Positions 33,123 to 39,869 of a stretch of DNA of 39,869 bases are shown here, in pieces. The position numbers and the translations under genes are program-made. Source of the stretch: Scalindua_A sp046757465 (GTDB lineage: Bacteria > Planctomycetota > Brocadiia > Brocadiales > Scalinduaceae). Location of the stretch: contig JBHHYH010000024.1 of the NCBI GenBank assembly GCA_046757465.1, forward strand, positions 1 to 39,869, read 5' to 3'. Each line of letters begins with the position of its first letter. The stretch's first letter is position 1. The notes below the pieces were generated by a model that had not been told where the DNA came from, did not search any database, and saw only the letters and a list, made by a program, of their open reading frames with translations.

Positions 33123-33804
33123 AGACAATGTTTCTGATTTGACGCACCAGAGAAGGATTGGAGTATTCGGCGGAACCTTTAATCCAATTCATAAAGGACA
33201 TCTGGTCATTGCCGAAGAGGTTTACAAATACCACCATTTATCAAAGGTTCTCTTTATACCTGCCAATATACCTCCTCATAAATATGCTGAAGACTTGATC
33301 GATGCCCATCATCGTTACAAAATGGTGGAAGAGGCAATCAGGGGTAATGACAAACTCGAAGTATCTGACTTTGAAATCAAACGTGAGGGTAAATCTTATA
33401 CTATAGATACTGTTCAAGATGTTCTGCGTTCCTATGGAAAGAATTGTGAAATATTTTTGATTATTGGTGCTGATTCATTAAATGAATTGGAATTATGGAA
33501 GGATATTAAAAAACTTTCGGAATTATGCCATTTCGTTATCGTAAATAGACCCGGGTACCCGACTGATGTGTCAGGCAGCCTTGCTGATGTTATTGGCAAA
33601 GATAAAGTATTAGATATGGAAAGACTGAAGGTGCAAATTTCACCTATTGGGATCTCATCTACAGATATTCGAAAAAGGTTGAGAGAAGGAGCTGACGTAA
33701 GTGGTCTCGTACCACCATGTGTTGAGGCATATATAAGGGAGCATGGTTTATACTCGCCCGCCCGTGCCGGATCGGACGGGTGTTGTGATGTTAAAAAAGC
33801 TTAA
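33106..33804 (+). CDS. nadD: nicotinate-nucleotide adenylyltransferase with unusual C-terminal extension
   Basis: This 232-residue enzyme makes nicotinate adenine dinucleotide from NaMN and ATP. The signature GGTFNPIHKGHL (HxGH) and the C-terminal ISSTDIRKR are intact. The start is unclear: TTG at 33106 lies inside the Type IIG gene, and further TTG codons at 33112 and 33139 also fit, with homology beginning at RRIGVFGG. A normal NadD ends near YIREHGLY. Here 16 extra residues (SPARAGSDGCCDVKKA) are encoded by a GC-rich palindrome, probably a repeat read into the frame. Function should be unaffected. Confidence 0.95.
   Translation: MNLKNRDNVSDLTHQRRIGVFGGTFNPIHKGHLVIAEEVYKYHHLSKVLFIPANIPPHKYAEDLIDAHHRYKMVEEAIRGNDKLEVSDFEIKREGKSYTIDTVQDVLRSYGKNCEIFLIIGADSLNELELWKDIKKLSELCHFVIVNRPGYPTDVSGSLADVIGKDKVLDMERLKVQISPIGISSTDIRKRLREGADVSGLVPPCVEAYIREHGLYSPARAGSDGCCDVKKA
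33761..33780. repeat. palindromic repeat inside the end of nadD
   Basis: CCCGT-g-CCG, loop GAT, CGG-ACGGG forms a near-perfect hairpin, followed by GTGTTG. The element at 23083-23100 has the matching order CCCGT-CCG-aa-CGG-tGTTG. The base composition is much richer in G and C than the rest of nadD. Confidence 0.55.
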
Positions 33805-33976
33805 CAGGAACAGAAGAACAGTGTCAGGTCTTGACTTGATACATTAATATAGAATGCAATCTAATGCCATCAACAGATCAATGATTGGGACTACCTAACA
33901 TGTTTACAAATAAGGTGATACTACTCATGATGCAAGAAAGAAATTTTATCTTTAATTCACAGAAACAATAAAGGAT

Positions 33977-34756
33977 TTAAAATCTATCCAGGAATTCTTT
34001 GCCTTTCTTGATATTTTTAATAGGTTGTTGTATTGTCTTAGAATTGATAACGTAAAATCCGTGGTATCCTATTGATTCAAGCGTGGAGATGAATTCTTGC
34101 ACTGGTACTATTCCTTCTCCAATGGGTACTTCTATGCGTCGACCTTCTCCTGTTTGCCCGGTATCCCAAATATTAGTGTGGACTATGTATTCATGTAATT
34201 CATATATATACTTAATTGGGTCTAAGTTGTTCAGCATAAGTGACGCAGGGTCGTAGATTAATTTAATACCTTGAGTTTGTAATGATGTTAAAAAAGTTTT
34301 CAGTGTTGAGTAATTATCATATGTAATTTTTGCAGCAAGGTTGCATCCATAGTTTTCAGCATGTATACCGATCTCGTTAAGCGCCGCACTTACTGCATGC
34401 GAGTGTGTAGAATCAGTGTCTGTTGGAATATTGCCTATCTGTATAGTTATAATATTGGTTTGTAAATCTAGTGCAAGATTTATAATTTCTTTTGTTCTTT
34501 TGATAAGGAAGTCAAATTCGTTTTCATTGATAAAACCTATGCCAATTTCTCCACCCAGAGCACAGAGTCTTAGCCTGTTTAAATCAATAATACGTTTTAA
34601 TTCTCGGCGGCCTGTCAGGGACAAGTTTTCCGGGGTTATATCTTTTTGTGTTGCGTCTATTTGAATGCCACTGAATCCTAGAGTTGAGGCAGTTTTAATA
34701 CCCTCTTTGATCCTTAATCGAAAGGATTCAAGTACAACACCGATCCTTTGTCTTAT
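33977..34756 (-). CDS. sugar phosphate isomerase/epimerase-like TIM-barrel protein with no normal start codon
   Basis: This is a xylose-isomerase-like TIM-barrel protein (AP endonuclease 2 superfamily). From TTG 34624 it would have 215 residues, but the same frame continues 44 codons further to IGVVLESFRLRIKEGIKTAS and LGFSGIQIDATQ, the first barrel strands of the family. So the genuine product has about 259 residues. At the expected start (34756) the codon is ATA, not ATG, with AAGGA 11 bases upstream; ATT codons next to it are also possible starts. Metal-site segments include TIQIGNIPTDTD, KITYDN, LIYDPASL and VHTNIWDTG. The substrate is unknown. This may be a rare start, a sequencing error or a newly silenced gene. 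Confidence 0.8.
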   Translation of the reverse strand: MRQRIGVVLESFRLRIKEGIKTASTLGFSGIQIDATQKDITPENLSLTGRRELKRIIDLNRLRLCALGGEIGIGFINENEFDFLIKRTKEIINLALDLQTNIITIQIGNIPTDTDSTHSHAVSAALNEIGIHAENYGCNLAAKITYDNYSTLKTFLTSLQTQGIKLIYDPASLMLNNLDPIKYIYELHEYIVHTNIWDTGQTGEGRRIEVPIGEGIVPVQEFISTLESIGYHGFYVINSKTIQQPIKNIKKGKEFLDRF

Positions 34757-34847
34757 AATTTTAATAATCCTTAAATATTAGAATACTAGTTATTAATTTA
34801 GTCACAATGTTAACAAGAGACTGATGAATTTCTCAATATTAAATGAA

Positions 34848-34897
34848 ACACCTCCCCTTCATCCCCTCCTTCGCAAGGAGGGGAATTAGGGGTGGTT
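34848..34897. repeat. palindromic repeat with CCCCTCCTT/AAGGAGGGG stem
   Basis: A 9-base-pair stem, CCCCTCCTT (34863-34871) with AAGGAGGGG (34875-34883), has a CGC loop and is embedded in outer arms CACCTCCCCTT and AGGGGTGG. This type of short palindromic repeat is common in environmental genomes. It lies in the 364-base gap before the HD-domain gene. Confidence 0.6.
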
Positions 34898-35042
34898 ATG
34901 AATCCAGCGTAATCCCAAATGAAATATAACAATTATACAAAAAAAAGAGAAATGGATATTGCAAAGCAAGTTGAGTAATGCTTTATTATAATTGTTTTAT
35001 TTAATTACGTTTCATTTCAATATCTTCTTTAAGCCCTCCCTG

Positions 35043-35115
35043 CCCGACGGCCACACAAGGCCACCTTGGGTTAATTTCAAGGCCCTACAGTCGGGATAGT
35101 TTGGCGGGTGTGGCC
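35043..35115 (+). promoter_or_regulatory. alternative-stem leader before the HD-domain gene
   Basis: Three perfect arm pairs can be drawn: CCCGAC (35043-35048) with GTCGGG (35090-35095), CCTTG (35064-35068) with CAAGG (35078-35082), and GGCCACAC (35049-35056) with GTGTGGCC (35108-35115). The first and third cross, so they exclude each other or form a pseudoknot. The third arm ends six bases before the ATG and would cover the ribosome site. It may be a switch-like leader, or a repeat that happens to sit there. The rest of the 34757-35120 gap contains only the repeat at 34848-34897 and AT-rich sequence. Confidence 0.35.
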
Positions 35116-35120
35116 AATTT

Positions 35121-35681
35121 ATGAAAATGGATAGAGAAAAAGCATTACAACTATTATCAAGCCATCTCAAAACGGAAAATCTATTAAAACATTGTTTGGC
35201 AAGCGAAGCTATAATGAGGAGTCTTGCAAAAGAATTAAATGAAGATATTGAAAAATGGGGCGTAGCAGGACTCCTTCATGATCTCGATTTTGAAAAGACA
35301 AAAGACGATCCTGCCAATCATACATTAGTTTCAGCTAATATCTTAGAAGGTCATGGTATAGATGACGAAATAATTAAGGCGATAAAAGGTCACAATGCGG
35401 AAGCCCTGGGCATAAATAGGGAAAGTAAACTTGACTTCGCATTGGCTGCTGCAGAGACTGTTACAGGGTTGATTATTGCTACGGCATTGGTCTACCCTGA
35501 TAAAAAGTTAAAAAGTGTGAAGGCTAAATCAGTACTAAAAAGGATGAAAGAAAAGGCATTTGCCAAAAGTGTTAATAGAGAAATAATAAGAGAGTGTGAA
35601 AATCTTGGCATTGCCTTAGAAAGATTCATAGAGATTTCAATAAAAGCTATGCAAGAAATAATCGATGACCTGGGTTTATGA
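35121..35681 (+). CDS. HD-domain (HDIG) phosphohydrolase-like protein
   Basis: This is a 186-residue soluble protein. The HD metal site is in GVAGLLHDLDFEKT (His-Asp at about residues 53-54), with supporting His residues in LLKHCLASE (about 24), NHTLVSANILEGHG and KGHNAEALG. Proteins of this HDIG group remove phosphate from nucleotides or other small molecules; the substrate is not known. The C-terminal half is helical and charged. The ATG at 35121 is followed by a second at 35127; no clear Shine-Dalgarno sequence is visible, unless GGGTGTGG serves. Confidence 0.88.
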   Translation: MKMDREKALQLLSSHLKTENLLKHCLASEAIMRSLAKELNEDIEKWGVAGLLHDLDFEKTKDDPANHTLVSANILEGHGIDDEIIKAIKGHNAEALGINRESKLDFALAAAETVTGLIIATALVYPDKKLKSVKAKSVLKRMKEKAFAKSVNREIIRECENLGIALERFIEISIKAMQEIIDDLGL

Positions 35682-35897
35682 TGAATGTATCACCAGGTGC
35701 ATTCTATAGTGCAACGAATTACAAGGATCAATCTCTTTATGTCCAGTTGCGAAATTTTCTCAGAATAGACTCTCGACTTGATCGGGGGAATCTATAGAGG
35801 TTTGGCGCTCATGATTTCAGGGTGTTATAAACGTGACATGGTGATTGATAAAAAGTCATACGTCTTAATTTACCGAATCTGATTTCTAGTACCTACC

Positions 35898-36470
35898 TTA
35901 TTTCTTTTTTACACTATTATATTCTTCTGTAGTATTCAGATTCTTTATTGCCTTTTTAAACTTATCCGATGAATCCAAGCTATCCAACTTTACTACTTTA
36001 ACATTAACTTGTGGAAAGAAGTCAATGATTTTCAGGTTATTATTATCAAGCTCTCTCTTAATTGGTGCAATACAATTTTTTGAGTAAAATGCATGAAGTG
36101 GCTCTAATCCTCTATTGATTTGAGGGACGACAACATCGTGTCCTTTTATAAAGCTTTTAAGATGTTTTATTAAGTCTATTTCAACAAATGGCATGTCACA
36201 GGCAAGTACAAAGGTATAAAAACTGCTTGTATTAATAAGGCTAGCGTGGATGCCACCCAGTGGTCCCTTGTTAGGGTAGATGTCTTTAATAATTGGTATA
36301 TTCAGGTGTTTATAATCTGATGGTGTATTGGCCGAAATGATAATTTCATTAAATATTTCCCGAAGCAAATCTATCTGGTGTTCTATAAAAGTCTTGCCCT
36401 TTAATTTGAGAAACGCCTTGTTAGAACCCATTCTGCTACTTTTACCACCAGCAAGGATTACTGCATTCAT
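35898..36470 (-). CDS. mobA: molybdenum cofactor guanylyltransferase
   Basis: This 190-residue enzyme attaches GMP to molybdopterin, giving the dinucleotide cofactor of enzymes such as formate dehydrogenase and nitrate reductase. The nucleotide-binding start is AVILAGGKSSRMGSNKAFL (about residues 3-21). PNKGPLGGIHASL and VLACDMPFVE complete the family pattern. Length is typical. It stands between the HD gene (convergent) and aconitase (upstream, same strand, about 100 bases away). Confidence 0.94.
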   Translation of the reverse strand: MNAVILAGGKSSRMGSNKAFLKLKGKTFIEHQIDLLREIFNEIIISANTPSDYKHLNIPIIKDIYPNKGPLGGIHASLINTSSFYTFVLACDMPFVEIDLIKHLKSFIKGHDVVVPQINRGLEPLHAFYSKNCIAPIKRELDNNNLKIIDFFPQVNVKVVKLDSLDSSDKFKKAIKNLNTTEEYNSVKKK

Positions 36471-36570
36471 AGATTTTATCCTTTTAAGAAACGGTATGTT
36501 AAGATACTTTTTCAGAACACAATAGGAAGGCTGTGTTCTTTGGCCGCTTTAATGGAATTTTCAGCCTCCA

Positions 36571-38508
36571 CTATGTCGTAACCTTTCTTGACTTTTTGCT
36601 CGCATAATTTACTAAACCACCACTGGCTATTGCATTTCGCTCTCCTTCGCTTAAATCGATTTTCGTCCTGATCGTTCTGCCATTGATTTCGACGGTTACA
36701 TGATTCTCCTTCAAGATTTCTTCTCTTACTTTTGGAAGCTTTATTACGTCTCCCTCTTTTATAGAATTGTAGTCTTCCCAATCCTCGAAAAGAAGTGGAA
36801 TAATTCCGAAGTTAACCAGATTGGAATAATGGATCCTTGCAAAACTCTTTACGATTTTTACCCTAATACCCAAATACCTGGGAGCAATTGCAGCGTGTTC
36901 CCGTGAAGAACCCTGACCATAATTCTCACCACCGATTACCGCTGCATTACCAGCCCTCTTTGCCTTATCTGGAAATTCAGGGTCAACTTGATTATATACA
37001 AATTTGCTTATTTCGGGGATATTGCTTCGTAATGGCAATACCGTATTACCTGCTGGCATAATATGATCAGTCGTGATATTATCGCCTGCCTTGAGGATTA
37101 CCTTACACTCCAGGGACTCAGGTAGTTCTTCAAAATCGGGAAATGGAGCAATGTTTGGTCCACGTATGATTTCTACCTTTTCCGGATGGGATGCAGGTGG
37201 AATTATCATAGAATCATTTATGATAAATTTTTTTGGAATTGATACCCTGGGGTAAGTTCCTAGATTTCTTGGGTCTCTGATTTCTCCGAATATACCGGCA
37301 GCTATTGCTGTCTCAGGGCTGCACAGATATATTCTGTCATCCTTTGTTCCGCTGCGTCCGGGAAAATTTCTTGGAAATGTGCGCAGAGAGACAGCGCCTG
37401 ATGCCGGAGACTGTCCCATCCCAATACATCCCAGACAACCTGATTGTTGAATTCTTACACCTGCATTTAACAGGGAAACAGTACCACCTTTAGCAGCAAT
37501 ATTTTCAAGTACCTGTATGCTGCCCGGATTGATTTCAAAAGACACGCGAGAGTGAATCTTTTTATTTTCCAGAACCTTACAAACAATCATCAGATCGCGG
37601 AAGGATGAATTGACTGAAGAACCTGTAATACACTGATGGACAGGTGTCCCTTCGACGTCCTTGACCTTTTTTACATTGTCTGGAGAAGAAGGACAGGCGA
37701 TTAGTGGTTCGAGCTCTGATAAATTTATTCCGTCCAATTTATCATATTTTGCTCCTTGGTCAGCCTTTAATTCAATCCATGCATCACCTCGACCCTGAGA
37801 TTGCAGGTATCTTTTAGTCTGTATGTCGGAAGGAAAGATGGTTGTTGTGGCCCCCAATTCTGCCCCCATGTTTGCTATGGTGGCCCGATCTGTTGCGCTA
37901 AGGGTTTTTACACCAGGCCCAAAATATTCGACGATATATCCTAGCCCACCTTTTACTGAATGACGCCTCAACATCTCAAGTATTACATCTTTTCCGCTAA
38001 CCCAATCTTGTAACTTTCCAGTAAGTTTTACTCCAAATATTTTTGGGTATTTGAGAAGGTATGGTTCCCCGGCCATGGCCAAGGCAACATCTAACCCACC
38101 TGCACCAATTGCTATCATACCCATTCCACCACCTGTACAGGTGTGGCTATCTGAACCGAGCATGGTTTTTCCAGGAATGCCAAACCGTTCGAAATGAACC
38201 TGATGTGATATTCCGTTCCCTGGTTTCGAAAAATATAGACCGTACCTCGCTGAACACGTTTGTAAAAATAGGTGGTCATCCATATTCTTAAAATCTGTTT
38301 GCAACAGATTGTGGTCGACATAACTAACGGATAGTTCTGTTCTTACCTTATTAATTCCCATTTTTTCAAACTCGAGGTAAACCATGGTTCCTGTCGCATC
38401 TTGTGTAAGTGTATGGTCGATTCTAATACCTACCTCTTCACCCGGGATAGGTTTTCCTGTTACCAGATGCTGTTCTAAAATCTTTTGAGACAAGGTCTTT
38501 TTTGGCAT
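36571..38508 (-). CDS. aconitate hydratase
   Basis: This 645-residue enzyme interconverts citrate and isocitrate using a 4Fe-4S cluster. The N-terminal domains contain SDSHTCTGGGMGMIAIG and GLGYIVEYFGPG. One cluster cysteine sits near VHQCITGSSVNSS and two more in GCLGCIGMGQSPASG, then FPGRSGTKDDRIYLCSP. The swivel domain (about 490-645) has NYGQGSSREHAAIAPRYLG. The length matches the shorter aconitase type (about 640 residues). The ATG is preceded by GAAAGG. It is the only TCA-cycle gene here. Confidence 0.95.
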   Translation of the reverse strand: MPKKTLSQKILEQHLVTGKPIPGEEVGIRIDHTLTQDATGTMVYLEFEKMGINKVRTELSVSYVDHNLLQTDFKNMDDHLFLQTCSARYGLYFSKPGNGISHQVHFERFGIPGKTMLGSDSHTCTGGGMGMIAIGAGGLDVALAMAGEPYLLKYPKIFGVKLTGKLQDWVSGKDVILEMLRRHSVKGGLGYIVEYFGPGVKTLSATDRATIANMGAELGATTTIFPSDIQTKRYLQSQGRGDAWIELKADQGAKYDKLDGINLSELEPLIACPSSPDNVKKVKDVEGTPVHQCITGSSVNSSFRDLMIVCKVLENKKIHSRVSFEINPGSIQVLENIAAKGGTVSLLNAGVRIQQSGCLGCIGMGQSPASGAVSLRTFPRNFPGRSGTKDDRIYLCSPETAIAAGIFGEIRDPRNLGTYPRVSIPKKFIINDSMIIPPASHPEKVEIIRGPNIAPFPDFEELPESLECKVILKAGDNITTDHIMPAGNTVLPLRSNIPEISKFVYNQVDPEFPDKAKRAGNAAVIGGENYGQGSSREHAAIAPRYLGIRVKIVKSFARIHYSNLVNFGIIPLLFEDWEDYNSIKEGDVIKLPKVREEILKENHVTVEINGRTIRTKIDLSEGERNAIASGGLVNYASKKSRKVTT

Positions 38509-39321
38509 GGTGAACCTTTCTAGCTTCCTTAAGAAACTATAACGTTTTTTAGGATTTCTTAACTTCCAGATTTAAATATACTATATTTAGCTTATAAATT
38601 TGGAACTCCAATATCAAGGTAAATTTGCTATTATCCAGGGTGTGAGATTCAGCAAAATAGGTTATTGCCAAAACCCTAATAATAGTTGCTGTACAATGTC
38701 TAAAAAATTTTGCAAGGATAGTTTCGGTTTAGCCTCTGCCACAACTGGTGAACCATCAGACGAAATCAGATGATAATTACAATTGCAGTAGCATACTCCC
38801 CTTTTCCTTATTCAAAGCAATAACCATCGGATTTAATCACATCCTACACCTATCCAAAAAAAATCGGATACATGGATAGGTTAAATTCTTGAAAGGTCAG
38901 CGAGGGCTTGAAACTTAATAAGATATAGAAATTCGGCACTATCATTATTTGGCATGAATATGCGAAATGTTATATGAACAGATGTTTGCAAATAAATACT
39001 TATAAAAATAGTTTTTATCTATTGACTTTTTATAATTGTATAATACATTAATTGTAGAGTGCAATGAATGTTATTAAAAAAAGATATTTTGTCAAGTATT
39101 AGCCTCTCAATAAAAAAATAGGATCTATAGTACACGGTTGTGAAAGATACATACTTGACAAAAAAGGAGATAACTATATATGTATACATAAGTTATGCCA
39201 GAACGGCTTACACTGTTTTGCGTTTAGCGAAAAAACATTTTTTTGGGAACAAATTTAAAAGTAAATATGTTTGATATAGTGAAAGCACAATACAATAGTT
39301 GTATTATAAAAGGAATAACCA
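38509..39321. other. 813-base gap between aconitase and marR
   Basis: The gap has no gene I can support well. One open stretch on the minus strand (38662-38811, 49 codons, no ATG) reads CYCNCNYHLISSDGSP and ends LQNFLDIVQQLLLGFWQ; it looks like the tail of a protein. The rest is very AT-rich. The marR regulatory region contains TACATTAATTGTA (39044-39056) and the palindrome at 39289-39305. No tRNA or other RNA was recognised. Confidence 0.4.
39289..39305 (+). promoter_or_regulatory. palindromic candidate operator before marR
   Basis: AATACAA-TAG-TTGTATT is a perfect 7-base inverted repeat (17 bases in all), ending 16 bases before the marR ATG. A related core, TACAnTAnTTGTA, recurs at 39044-39056. 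MarR regulators usually bind such sites and repress their own gene. Confidence 0.5.
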
Positions 39322-39768
39322 ATGAATAAAAAATCTGAAAATAAAAACATCAGTGACCTAATGAACAGTGTATTAAAGAGCATAATCCTTTTAAATAAGG
39401 AAATAGAATCATATTTCGGTATGTCTTCTGCCAGGATTTTAACACTACTTGCGTTTACCGAAAAAAAGACGATGCAGATGAGTGAGTTAAGTGATGCGAT
39501 GTCTCTAACTACAAGTACCTCGACGCGTATGATTGACGGTCTTGTCAAAGAAGGCTTTGTAGAAAGAGGACATGATCAATTCGATAGACGAATGGTGGTT
39601 GTGGGGTTAACCAGTAAGGGCAAGAAAATAACGAAAGATATTAAAGAATTCAGGGATAGATACTTTGACTCAATTAGAGATAGGGTGGAAGACGATGGAA
39701 AAGCAGAGATGATTTCGTCTCTGAAAATTCTGATAGACGCCTTTGAGAATTTTAAATCTAAATTATGA
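39322..39768 (+). CDS. MarR family transcriptional regulator
   Basis: This 148-residue winged-helix DNA-binding protein begins with a helical dimerisation segment (about residues 10-35). The winged helix follows: MQMSELSDAMSLTTSTSTRM is the recognition helix region, LVKEGFVERG is the third helix, and FDRRMVVVGLTSKGKK forms the wing with the usual DRR residues. The C-terminal helices form the dimer. The ATG has AAAGGA before it. A small heat-shock protein gene begins 40 bases downstream, so the two may be co-transcribed. The ligand is unknown. Confidence 0.93.
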   Translation: MNKKSENKNISDLMNSVLKSIILLNKEIESYFGMSSARILTLLAFTEKKTMQMSELSDAMSLTTSTSTRMIDGLVKEGFVERGHDQFDRRMVVVGLTSKGKKITKDIKEFRDRYFDSIRDRVEDDGKAEMISSLKILIDAFENFKSKL

Positions 39769-39808
39769 ACGTCAATTAATTTTAATACTTAAAAGGGGGT
39801 GAGTAAAA

Positions 39809-39869
39809 ATGACAAGGGAATTAACAAGATGGGACAAGTTGCCTATGTTTTCAACACTTCAGGAAGATA
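39809..39869 (+). CDS. small heat-shock protein (Hsp20 family), N-terminal fragment
   Basis: The first 20 codons from the ATG read MTRELTRWDKLPMFSTLQED. The RWD...LQED start is typical of Hsp20 chaperones. A very strong ribosome site (AGGGGGTGAG) precedes it. The gene is cut by the window end, so the alpha-crystallin domain is not seen. Confidence 0.6.
   Translation, partial: MTRELTRWDKLPMFSTLQED

Noticed and set aside
33820..33860. GTGTCAGGTCTTGACTTGATAC stretch after nadD, cut short here, resembling the flank of REP-type transposases
   Set aside because: Only one short copy is present and no transposase or hairpin accompanies it, so the resemblance is not enough to call an element.
36512..36781. 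89-codon minus-strand frame over the aconitase 3' end
   Set aside because: Most of it is aconitase coding sequence in another frame, with an Arg/Lys-rich, unnatural composition; only its last 20 or so codons lie outside.
39023..39046. TTGACT and TATAAT boxes in the gap before marR
   Set aside because: The spacer between them is only 11 bases, too short for a sigma-70 promoter.
1..39869. CRISPR array, tRNA, rRNA, complete insertion sequence
   Set aside because: I looked for regularly spaced repeats, cloverleaf-like sequence and transposase motifs and found none.

Overview
ORGANISM. The window reads as a dense, AT-rich bacterial chromosome segment. The best lineage clue is the gene at 17897-19897: an ammonium transporter fused in one chain to a histidine kinase, followed at once by a response regulator. 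That architecture is best known from the anammox planctomycete Kuenenia (the Ks-Amt5 type). Together with the cobalamin gene, a cytochrome b/HdrD-type Fe-S oxidoreductase and a cobalamin-binding-type radical SAM protein, I infer an anaerobic planctomycete, possibly Brocadiales. No rRNA, tRNA or marker phylogeny is available here, so this is inference.

LAYOUT. (1) 1-7.6 kb, minus strand, is a defence island: hsdR, a Fic AMP-transferase with its own promoter, hsdM, hsdS, a 47-codon ORF coupled to hsdS, and the start of a DUF3800 gene that runs into hsdS-like sequence at the window edge. (2) 7.8-11.8 kb holds rarA, an HExxH protein, a cobalamin adenosyltransferase and a nucleotide-sugar epimerase. 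(3) 12.1-17.3 kb, plus strand, holds a membrane Fe-S oxidoreductase, clpX, a DUF2180 zinc-ribbon protein and a GH15-like glycosidase. (4) 17.4-19.9 kb, minus strand, is the Amt-kinase and response regulator pair. (5) 20.3-23.0 kb, plus strand, holds an ATP-grasp ligase and an M20 peptidase separated by a structured repeat. (6) 23.1-29.8 kb, minus strand, is one tight operon: larC, ilvN, ilvC, leuA, a radical SAM protein and a membrane-anchored FKBP. (7) 30.0-33.1 kb is a single-chain Type IIG restriction-modification enzyme whose end overlaps nadD. (8) 33.1-38.5 kb holds nadD, a sugar-phosphate isomerase lacking a normal start codon, an HD-domain protein, mobA and aconitase. (9) 38.5-39.9 kb is a long gap, a MarR regulator with a palindromic candidate operator, and the first 20 codons of a small heat-shock protein.

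HOW IT FITS TOGETHER. Housekeeping metabolism (branched-chain amino acids, NAD, molybdenum cofactor, TCA cycle, nickel-pincer cofactor) is interleaved with two independent restriction systems and several families of palindromic repeats. One repeat appears to have been read into the end of nadD. Good sigma-70-like promoters (TTGaca, 16-18 bp, TATAAT or TAATAT) sit before hsdR, fic, the HExxH gene, the Fe-S oxidoreductase, amt-HK, larC and the Type IIG gene. I saw no tRNA, rRNA, CRISPR array or intact transposase. The best leads are the Fic/restriction locus with clustered TGATAATA sites, the ATP-grasp/M20 pair, the structured repeat with compensatory changes, and the Amt-kinase whose partner regulator has lost half its zinc-ribbon tail.
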